Assembly (NCBI RefSeq): GCF_050303215.1
Contig: NZ_JBNLBH010000119.1
Location: 59,277 to 123,276 of the forward strand
Direction: 5' to 3'
Source of the DNA: Haliangium sp050303215
GTDB lineage: Bacteria > Myxococcota_A > Polyangia > Haliangiales > Haliangiaceae
DNA length: 64,000 bases
The first letter of the stretch is position 1. Each line of letters begins with the position of its first letter. The position numbers and the translations under genes were made by a program. This document shows, one piece after another, positions 1 to 6,597 of this stretch. The notes below the pieces were generated by a model that was not told where the DNA came from, searched no databases, and saw only the letters and a list, made by a program, of their open reading frames with translations.

Positions 1-1095
1 CTGGATATACGGCTCGCCCGTCTCCATCGCCTGCTGCGCACGCGCCAGCTCCCTCCCGAGGTAGGCGGCGTGATCGAGCCGGGTGACGAGGCCGCGCTCG
101 ATCACCGTCCCGTACAGCGCGGCGGGCGTCGATCCTTCCAGAACGCAGTCGAGGACTCCAGCGTTCGTGTAGTGCTCGACGATCAGACGCTGATGGGCCG
201 CATCTGGGTACACGACGAGGAAACCCGCAGGGTCGGGGATCATCCGCCGCGGTTCGTGCGCCGCGCGAATCTCGACGATTCCGTCCTCCTCGGGCGCTCC
301 GCTGAACGGTCCGGGATCACGCGCCGTGCACTCGCGCACCCGGTCGCGCACAACCGAGCTTCGCTCCTCGCCCAAGAGCTCGATGGCCTCAACCTGCCGC
401 CGGAACGCGTCCACCTGCTCGCGGTTCACGTTCTTGAGGACGGGCCGCTTTCCGCGGGCACCGAGGATGCGGCCACGCTCGTCCAACCCGTTCGCGAGGA
501 GGCTCGCAAGCGACTGGCCAGGAAGATGCCCGATCGCCTGCGTGGTGTCCTCGCCGCACAAGATGAGGAAGCGGATGTGCGGGTTGGCGAGGATGTTCCG
601 GATGATCCGCTCGATCCCGAGGTTCTCGGTGTGAAGCGTGCCGACGATCGAGACCCCGGCCGGCCGATCTCTGCTGAGATGCGCCGCGAGCTCGGCGCTG
701 TTCAGCGTGCAGACCGCCACCGGTGCTCGCCACCGCACGACCCGGTAATCACCGGTCAGCGGCGGCCAGCCACGGCGCTCGACGGCCGCCTCGGTCGGGC
801 AGAGGTCAAGAGCCTCGGCCTCGTCCGGGTACGCCTCGCCAAATGCATTCGCGGCGATGGCCGGGAAGCAAACCGGGCAGCCGAGGCAGTCGTACTCTTC
901 CGGCGTCAAGACGGCGCGGGCCCGTGCGAGCGCGGGGCCGAGATCGCCCGGCCCGGCGGGGGTCGTCTCGAGCGCCTCAACCGTCTTGTGCAGGCAGCCG
1001 CATGCGTGGCACTTGCGTGCATCCGCCGACGCGCTGAGCTGCTCGCTCACCACCTCCAGCGCCCGCCGTCGCTTCTCTTCGATGTTCGCGTTCAC
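1..1095 (-). CDS. MtrA-like DUF4346 protein, truncated at window edge
   Basis: The minus-strand frame is open for 365 codons from a GTG at 1095 to the window edge, so the C-terminus is missing. Residues ~28-75 carry two Cys clusters (CHACGC, then CLGCPVC), suggesting an Fe-S or metal site. After that comes a segment with AVCTLNS, GTLHTENLGIERIIRNI, FLILCGED, IGHLPGQSL, NGLDERGRILGARGKRP and a following EAIELLGEE stretch. This is the signature of the DUF4346 / tetrahydromethanopterin S-methyltransferase subunit A-like family. In methanogens MtrA carries a corrinoid; the function of bacterial stand-alone members is not established. The gene starts about 30 nt after the CadC-like repressor stop, so the two are probably co-transcribed. 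I infer a role tied to metal or one-carbon stress, without direct proof. The GTG is chosen because it precedes the first family-like residues; the ribosome site is weak. Confidence 0.75.
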   Translation of the reverse strand, partial: MNANIEEKRRRALEVVSEQLSASADARKCHACGCLHKTVEALETTPAGPGDLGPALARARAVLTPEEYDCLGCPVCFPAIAANAFGEAYPDEAEALDLCPTEAAVERRGWPPLTGDYRVVRWRAPVAVCTLNSAELAAHLSRDRPAGVSIVGTLHTENLGIERIIRNILANPHIRFLILCGEDTTQAIGHLPGQSLASLLANGLDERGRILGARGKRPVLKNVNREQVDAFRRQVEAIELLGEERSSVVRDRVRECTARDPGPFSGAPEEDGIVEIRAAHEPRRMIPDPAGFLVVYPDAAHQRLIVEHYTNAGVLDCVLEGSTPAALYGTVIERGLVTRLDHAAYLGRELARAQQAMETGEPYIQ

Positions 1096-1126
1096 GTTTG
1101 AGCATCCGCAAAGAAAGAGTCGAGCC

Positions 1127-1522
1127 TCACCGGCTTGCCTGACGCAGCGCTTGTGCAGCGAGCTCCGCGGCGAAGCGTTCGCGGAGGGAGTAGTAGGCCA
1201 TCTTGCCGTCGTTCCGGTACTTTAGGATCTTGAGGTCGCGAAGCTTCCGGAGGTGATGCGACGCCGCGGACACGCTGATCCCGAGCACGTGCGCGACATC
1301 GCATACGCATAGCTCTTCCCCTCCCTGCAGTGCGTGGAGGACCTTCAGCCTGGTCCGGTCCGCCAGCGCAGCGAAGACAACGCGCGCCTCCTCGAACGTG
1401 TCGTCCGCGGGCATCGCCGTGCGCAGGCGGGCGACCAGCTCCTCCTTGAAGCACGGGACTTGACAGAGGTCCTCGCGGGAGACGACGGTCGCAGACCGAG
1501 TCGTTCGTTCGTTCGCGCGCAT
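1127..1522 (-). CDS. ArsR/SmtB-family metal-sensing repressor, CadC-like
   Basis: This is a 131-residue winged-helix repressor. Residues ~18-28 read DLCQVPCFKEE and the alpha-3/4 region reads EELCVCDVAHVLG. Both cysteine pairs match those with which CadC binds Cd(II), Pb(II) or Bi(III): the N-terminal C-x3-C pair and the CVC pair. The recognition helix is VSAASHHLRKLRDLKI, followed by a wing (YRNDGKMAYYSL). Proteins of this family sit on operator DNA and release it when metal binds. It heads a probable operon with the MtrA-like gene downstream and is divergent from an MFS exporter, a usual layout for autoregulated metal-responsive units. The metal itself cannot be fixed from sequence. An arsenite-sensing ArsR is the alternative, but the extra N-terminal Cys pair favours CadC. 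Confidence 0.88.
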   Translation of the reverse strand: MRANERTTRSATVVSREDLCQVPCFKEELVARLRTAMPADDTFEEARVVFAALADRTRLKVLHALQGGEELCVCDVAHVLGISVSAASHHLRKLRDLKILKYRNDGKMAYYSLRERFAAELAAQALRQASR

Positions 1523-1622
1523 GTTTGAATGATAAAGCGAAGCGACTGCCGCGCAACGTCATCCAGCGCACCATGCTGGGAAATCAGGCGCTACTCGAAG
1601 GCGTCGAACAGGAGGTCGTGGC
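1523..1622. promoter_or_regulatory. Divergent promoter region with a CadC-operator-like half-site
   Basis: These 100 nt separate the repressor ATG (1522, minus) from the MFS GTG (1623, plus). At 1524-1537 the sequence TTTGAATGATAAAG resembles one half of the known 12-2-12 CadC operator (TTTGAATGTATTA-type). The second half is not obvious, so this is at best a degenerate site. A strong Shine-Dalgarno, AGGAGG, lies 7 nt before the MFS GTG. Confidence 0.4.
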
Positions 1623-2867
1623 GTGAATGTTGCCCTGGGAACAGCGGCCAGGCTCAGCGAAAATGAGCCCGTGGGATCGGTTCAGAAATCGCGCTCGTGG
1701 CTGACTCGTCCCGTCGTTCTGCTCGGCGTGGTCAGTCTGCTGACCGATACGGCGACCGAGATGATCATGCCGCTGCTTCCGGTCTTTCTCGGCACACTTG
1801 GCGCGGGAGCCCTTGCACTCGGCTGGATCGAGGGGCTTGCCGACGCGACGGCGAGCGTGCTCAAGCTCCTCTCGGGTCGGTGGTCGGACCGTATCGGCCG
1901 CCGACGACCCTTTGTGCTCGGCGGCTATGGGCTGGCCTCGTTGGCTCGTCCCTTCGTGGCCGCGGCGACGGCCGCCTGGCACGTGCTGGCGGTGCGGGTC
2001 GCCGACCGCGTGGGCAAGGGCCTGCGTACCAGCCCCCGGGACGCGCTCATCGCGGGCTCCGTCGATGAGGACCAGCGCGGCGCGGCGTTTGGTCTTCATC
2101 GGGCCATGGATCACGCCGGGGCCGTGCTCGGACCGCTGATCGCCTTTGGGTTCCTCTTGGCGTGGCCAAACGAGCTCCGAACGCTCTTCTGGCTCACAGC
2201 AATCCCAGGGGCGGCGGCAGTGGCCGTGGTGGTCTTCGGCGTCCGGGAGGCGACAGATGCACCAGCGGATGAACCGGGCGATCGCGACCCCGATGGCCCT
2301 CACGATGGCCGGCTTCTTCGTCTCCTCATCCCGCTGGGCCTGTTCACCCTGGGCAACGCCAGCGATCTCTTCTTGCTGCTCAAGGCCGGCGCAACGCGGG
2401 CGCCCCTGGTGACGCTGCCGCTCTTGTGGATGGGCCTGCACGTCGTGAAGATGCTCGCGTCGATTCCCGGCGGACGCCTCTCCGATCGTTGGGGCCGTAC
2501 CCGGACGATCGGTCTGGGATGGGTCTTCTATGCAGGCATTTATGCGGGATTCGCTTTTGCCGACAGCCAGGCGACCATCTGGGCCCTGTTCGTCGCCTAC
2601 GGTATCTACCACGGTCTCACGGAAGGTGCGGAACGAGCCCTGGTTGCCGAGCTCGTCCCCTCGGTACGCTGGGGCAGCGGGTTCGGCTGGTATCACCTCA
2701 CTCTCGGCGGCCTGACGCTCGTGGCCAGCGTGCTGTTCGGCGGCCTGTGGGAGGCGTTCGGCAGCCGCACGGCATTTCTCACCAGCGCAGCGCTGGCGCT
2801 CGCGGCGGTGCTGTGCCTCGCAGTCATCGGACCGAGGCTGCGCAACCATCCGGTGGAACTCAGGTGA
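1623..2867 (+). CDS. MFS transporter
   Basis: This 414-residue major facilitator protein has about twelve hydrophobic segments. The N-half reads SLLTDTATEMIMPLLPVFL, then the loop 2-3 signature GRWSDRIGRRRPFVLGGY, then VADRVGKGLRTSPRDALIAG and HRAMDHAGAVLGPL. These are typical of a common efflux-type subfamily. The second half repeats the loop signature as GGRLSDRWGRTRT. A charged hydrophilic stretch near residues 212-230 is the central cytoplasmic loop. The GTG start has AGGAGG at 7 nt. The gene is divergent from the CadC-like repressor, so export of a metal or metal-linked compound is a reasonable inference, but the substrate cannot be read from sequence. Its last 8 nt overlap the 3' end of the convergent LysR gene. 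Confidence 0.9.
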   Translation: MNVALGTAARLSENEPVGSVQKSRSWLTRPVVLLGVVSLLTDTATEMIMPLLPVFLGTLGAGALALGWIEGLADATASVLKLLSGRWSDRIGRRRPFVLGGYGLASLARPFVAAATAAWHVLAVRVADRVGKGLRTSPRDALIAGSVDEDQRGAAFGLHRAMDHAGAVLGPLIAFGFLLAWPNELRTLFWLTAIPGAAAVAVVVFGVREATDAPADEPGDRDPDGPHDGRLLRLLIPLGLFTLGNASDLFLLLKAGATRAPLVTLPLLWMGLHVVKMLASIPGGRLSDRWGRTRTIGLGWVFYAGIYAGFAFADSQATIWALFVAYGIYHGLTEGAERALVAELVPSVRWGSGFGWYHLTLGGLTLVASVLFGGLWEAFGSRTAFLTSAALALAAVLCLAVIGPRLRNHPVELR

Positions 2868-3831
2868 GCGCGGCGGGGTCGGCGCCGAGTATGGTCTCCT
2901 CGACCGTGTCGATGATGAGTTCGCGCAGCCAGCGGTGACCAGGGTCGTTCTGAAAACGCTGGTGCCAAATGAGGTAGGTCGTAACCTCGGGTAGCTCGAT
3001 GGGCGGCTTGTGCGCGCGCAGGGCCACGTATTCGCGGGCTCGCCGGGCCATGGTCAGGGGCGCGGTCCAGATCAGGTCCGAGGTGGCCACGATGAAGGGC
3101 GCACTGACGAAGTGGGGGATGCGCAAGGCCACCCGGCGGCTGTGGCCGCGCTGGGCCAGCACCTCGTCCACGACCCCGCGCGAGCCGCCGTCGGGGCTGA
3201 CCAGGAGGTGAGGCGCGGCTACGTACTTGCGCAGGGTGAGGCGCTTGCCCACGCCGGGGTGATCGGGGCGGGCCAGCACCACGAAGCCCTCGCGCGAGAC
3301 CCGCCGGCGCTGCAGACCGGCGGTGTCATCGACGTGAGGACGTACGGCCATGTCGATGTCACCGGCGCTGAGCCGGGCGCTCAGGTCGGGGCGCGGTGGC
3401 TGCATCACGACCTGCACGTTGGGCGCCGTGGCGGCGAGGCGACGCATCACCTGGGGCAGGAGGACGAACTCGCCGTAGTCGACCCCCGAGACGACGAAGC
3501 GGCGCTGGGAGCGGACCGGGTCGAAGTCGTCGCGCGCGCGGATGGCCTGGGCCAACTCGATGAGGGCCGCACGAAGCGGACCGGCCAGGCCCTGGGCGCG
3601 CTCGGTGAGCACCAGCCCGCCCTGCCCCGAAACCAGCAAAGGGTCGTCGAAGTGAGCCCGGAGGTGGCGCAGCTTGTGACTCATGGCCGACTGGCTCACG
3701 CCCACGCGCCGCGCCGCCCGGGTCACGTTGCGCTCGCCGAGGAGCGCATCCAGCGCCGGCAGGAGGTTGAGATCCAGCGCCGACAACCCGGCCGTACCAT
3801 TCGAGTTGCTCATACTTGGTATTCTACTCAT
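2860..3831 (-). CDS. LysR-family transcriptional regulator
   Basis: 323 residues. The N-terminal helix-turn-helix (DLNLLPALDALLGERNVTRAARRVGVSQSAMSHKLRHLR) is followed by a periplasmic-binding-type effector domain with ERAQGLAGPLRAAL and DIDMAVRPHVDDTAGLQRRR. The "N-L-L-P-A-L-D-A-L-L" beginning is typical of the NodD/NahR-like branch that responds to small aromatic or signal molecules. It is divergent from the exported protein at 3845 across only 13 nt, so that gene is the likeliest target. Start 3831 has a purine-rich AAGGAAG just upstream; an internal ATG at 3813 is possible. The effector is unknown. Confidence 0.88.
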   Translation of the reverse strand: MSRIPSMSNSNGTAGLSALDLNLLPALDALLGERNVTRAARRVGVSQSAMSHKLRHLRAHFDDPLLVSGQGGLVLTERAQGLAGPLRAALIELAQAIRARDDFDPVRSQRRFVVSGVDYGEFVLLPQVMRRLAATAPNVQVVMQPPRPDLSARLSAGDIDMAVRPHVDDTAGLQRRRVSREGFVVLARPDHPGVGKRLTLRKYVAAPHLLVSPDGGSRGVVDEVLAQRGHSRRVALRIPHFVSAPFIVATSDLIWTAPLTMARRAREYVALRAHKPPIELPEVTTYLIWHQRFQNDPGHRWLRELIIDTVEETILGADPAALT

Positions 3832-3844
3832 TCACTTCCTTCAC

Positions 3845-5440
3845 ATGCCAGCCTCACCCACCATGGTGGGCATGCATACCGCCTCGACTCGCCTCTCTGC
3901 CCCGCTCTCCTCCGTGGCGTCGACCTTCACGCGCCCGGCACCCTCCCCGGACGGTCCCCGCCCAGCGCACCGCGCCCGCCGGCGCCGTGCCCGGTCGATG
4001 CCGTCGCTGGCTGTGCTGAGCGCGGTGGCCGCGCTCGCCGCTGCGGCCGTGCCCACGCCGGCCCTGGCCGAGGACGCCGGCGCGCCGGCCACGCCGCTGA
4101 GCACGACTGCGACCGCGACCGCGCTGCCGCGCCAGCCCGACGCCGCCGCTCCCGCCCTCGACCTGAGCGCCGTCGGCGACACCGTCGAGGCCGCGCCCGT
4201 GCACGGCCTGACCGTGGCCGCGAGTGGCTCGGAGTTCGACGCTACGGCCGAAATCGACTGGAAGGTCCGCCTCCACGACTACCAGCGCGGCCTGCCCCGC
4301 GGCGTCGAGCTGGGCGTCCAGGCCCGCACCGGGCTCATGCGCCAGGGCTTCATCGCCGGGTATGCGGTCCGCGACGGCCTGGTCTCGGCGGGCCGGCTGT
4401 GGGGCGCCATGCGCCTGTATCGCCGCGGTGCCCTCGGCATCGACGCCCACATCGCCCCCGGGGTGCGCGTAGTTCGCGGCGCCGAGGGCGCCGGCCCCGA
4501 GCGCCAGGGCGCGACCGCCGTCACCTTCGACACTGGCGTGGTCGCCCACATGCGCGCGAGTCGCCGGCTCCGACTGCACGCCGGCTTGCTCCTGCCCTTC
4601 TCCTACGAGATCGCGCCCGAGGTCATAAACGACGTCCAGGGCGCCTTGATCACCGCCGGCGCCACCATCGACCTTGGGGCCAACACCCAGGCCTTCGCCA
4701 GCGTCGAGACCGGCGGCATCTTCGGCGCGGACGGCGACGCCGGCAAGTACCTCACCCGCGCCACGGCCGGCGTGCGCATGGTGCTCGGCGGCGACACCCG
4801 GGCCTGGAACGGCGACGCCTCGCCAACGGCCGAGGGCGCGGCCGAGCGGGAAGGCAGCGGCAGCCCGGTCTTCGTCGACGTGGGCTGGCGCGGCCTGGCC
4901 CTGGCCGACCACCTCAGCCACGGGCCCTCGTTCCAGCTCGGGGTGGTGCTCTTCGACCACCTCAAGCTCGGCCTCGCCGGCTTGCAGCGGCCCGGTCCCA
5001 TCAACTCCAAGACCTTCGACCGCGAGCTACCCGCGGGAATGAGCTACCGCGGCCAGGACGCGGTGACCCTGCGCAGCGACGGCGCCGTGTTCGGGGCCTT
5101 GATCGCCCCTATGGTCGATATCCCGGGCGCGCCCCTGCGGGTCGAGCTCCCCGTGCTGGTTGGCTTCGCCGGCTTTGGCTTCTACCTCACCGGCGACGAC
5201 CGCGACACTCCCGACGGGCGCCGGGTGAGCGAGTGGGAGGACGAGCTGCTCGAGGGCAAGGACTCGAGCTTCGCCCTCGCCGTGGACACGGGCCTGCGCA
5301 TCGCCTACGTGTCCGACGCGGGCTGGTGGCAGCCTTACCTGGGCGTGCACTACCTGCTCACGCCCGGCTACGACGCCACCATGGCCTCGGACTACGGCGG
5401 CTTCAGCGCCGCGGCCGGCGTCCAGTTCGGCGCTCTGTAG
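3845..5440 (+). CDS. Exported outer-membrane/barrel-like protein of unknown function
   Basis: About 531 residues. An Arg-rich segment (RRRRARSMPS) precedes a hydrophobic stretch ending VPTPALA|EDAG, which reads as a cleavable signal peptide. The rest is rich in alternating beta strands with Gly and aromatic residues (LGVQARTGLMRQGFIAGYAV, SFQLGVVLFDHLKLGLAGL, WQPYLGVHYLLTPGYD) and ends VQFGAL with a hydrophobic C-terminus, as in outer-membrane barrels. I recognise no specific family. The start is uncertain: 3845, 3863 and 3998 are all in frame, and 3845 or 3863 keeps the basic n-region. It is divergent from a LysR gene that probably controls it. Confidence 0.65.
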   Translation: MPASPTMVGMHTASTRLSAPLSSVASTFTRPAPSPDGPRPAHRARRRRARSMPSLAVLSAVAALAAAAVPTPALAEDAGAPATPLSTTATATALPRQPDAAAPALDLSAVGDTVEAAPVHGLTVAASGSEFDATAEIDWKVRLHDYQRGLPRGVELGVQARTGLMRQGFIAGYAVRDGLVSAGRLWGAMRLYRRGALGIDAHIAPGVRVVRGAEGAGPERQGATAVTFDTGVVAHMRASRRLRLHAGLLLPFSYEIAPEVINDVQGALITAGATIDLGANTQAFASVETGGIFGADGDAGKYLTRATAGVRMVLGGDTRAWNGDASPTAEGAAEREGSGSPVFVDVGWRGLALADHLSHGPSFQLGVVLFDHLKLGLAGLQRPGPINSKTFDRELPAGMSYRGQDAVTLRSDGAVFGALIAPMVDIPGAPLRVELPVLVGFAGFGFYLTGDDRDTPDGRRVSEWEDELLEGKDSSFALAVDTGLRIAYVSDAGWWQPYLGVHYLLTPGYDATMASDYGGFSAAAGVQFGAL

Positions 5441-5618
5441 CCAAGCGGCCAGCGCGGCGGCGCGGCGCGGCAACGATGACCCACATGGTGCCTGTATTCG
5501 TTGTTGGTGCAGTCGTCTCGGTCGTCGACCATGAGCGCCTCGCTCTGCTGGTGACAGCCCGAGCGAGAACACTGGAAGGCCTGGGGCGAGCCGGCCGCAA
5601 ACGCGGTAGGATCCAGCC

Positions 5619-6458
5619 ATGGTCTTCGCGCTGCCTCACCCCGGGCCTCCGTTCAATCCTACTCAGCTCCGCGTCGGTGCCGATCTCGTCGGCGCGGCGT
5701 ACAGCGCCGCCAAGCTGTGGCGAGAGCAGAAACGCCCGGATCCGGACCAGCTCGACTGGGAGCCGCCGGTCGAGCTCGGCTTCGAGCGGCTGTTGTGGGC
5801 CAGCGCGTTCGAACGTGGACCATTCGCCGATCCGCAGCCCCTCGGCCTGATCGCGCGGCGTGACGGGGTGGTCTGGCTGGCGCTGCGCGGGACCGACAAT
5901 CCCCTGGACTTCCTCGTCGACGTCAACATCCGCCAGACCGACTACGCCGTGCCCGGCGGCGTCGGTCGGGTCCACTCCGGCTTCTGGTCCCTGTACGAGG
6001 CCCTGCGCGAGCCGCTGTTCGAACAACTGGGCTCGCTCGCCGACGTCGAGGCCGTCGTCGTCGTCGGGCACTCCATGGGCGCCGGGGTCTCCACGCTGGC
6101 GGTGCCGGACCTCGCGCGCAACGCCGGGCTCGACCTCGGCCGGCAGACGCTCACGCATTACGGGCTGGGCGCACCGCGCGTGGGCGATCCCGCGTTCGCC
6201 GACGCGCTCGACGCTCTGGCCGAGGCCCACGACCACGCCAACGTCATGAGCTACCGGATCGTGAACACCGCTGACCCGATCACCAACGCGCCACCGGCCG
6301 TCATCAACCGGCTCGTCGCCGAGGACGAGCTCTATCAGCACGCCGGCACGGTGGTCAGCTTCAGCCGCAACCACGGCTCGGTCGCCGCCAATCATCACTT
6401 CTCGCGCTGCTACGTGGCCACGCTCGACGACACGCAAGAACGCCCGTCGACGCCGTAG
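5619..6458 (+). CDS. Class 3 (fungal-type) lipase-like alpha/beta hydrolase
   Basis: 279 residues matching the Lipase_3 fold. An oxyanion-side strand, WLALRGTDNPLDFLVDV (~residues 86-102), is followed by VHSGFWSLYEAL and the nucleophile elbow GHSMGAG with Ser152. The motifs YGLGAPRVGD and SYRIVNTADPI supply the acid residue Asp219. A His-rich C-terminal stretch (NHGSVAANHHF, His252/259/260) supplies the catalytic His. The family hydrolyses triacylglycerols or other esters. No signal peptide is evident, so the protein is cytoplasmic or exported by another route. Length and motif order are complete. The gene stands alone, with a convergent metalloprotease gene downstream. Confidence 0.85.
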   Translation: MVFALPHPGPPFNPTQLRVGADLVGAAYSAAKLWREQKRPDPDQLDWEPPVELGFERLLWASAFERGPFADPQPLGLIARRDGVVWLALRGTDNPLDFLVDVNIRQTDYAVPGGVGRVHSGFWSLYEALREPLFEQLGSLADVEAVVVVGHSMGAGVSTLAVPDLARNAGLDLGRQTLTHYGLGAPRVGDPAFADALDALAEAHDHANVMSYRIVNTADPITNAPPAVINRLVAEDELYQHAGTVVSFSRNHGSVAANHHFSRCYVATLDDTQERPSTP

Positions 6459-6579
6459 CACCCGGCTGTCGCTCCACCGGCAGGCCCGAGACCCGGCGTC
6501 CGCGGCGTCGAACTCGCGCCGCCGCGAGCAACCCGAGTTCGTTCTCGATGGCCTCTCGCCTATGTCCTGGGGGCGGCGT

Positions 6580-6594
6580 CACACCGGCCGTGTG
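6580..6594 (-). terminator. Stem-loop after the metalloprotease gene
   Basis: CACAC/GTGTG arms enclose a GC-rich, partly palindromic centre 3 nt past the metalloprotease stop. No T-tract follows, so this is a weak terminator candidate between convergent genes. Confidence 0.3.
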
Positions 6595-6597
6595 GCC

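Noticed and set aside
3010..5850. A 946-codon plus-strand open frame over the LysR gene and the barrel-like gene
   Set aside because: High-GC antisense and out-of-frame shadow; composition is Arg/Pro/Gly-rich with no motif, and the LysR and exported protein frames both have clear family or signal features.
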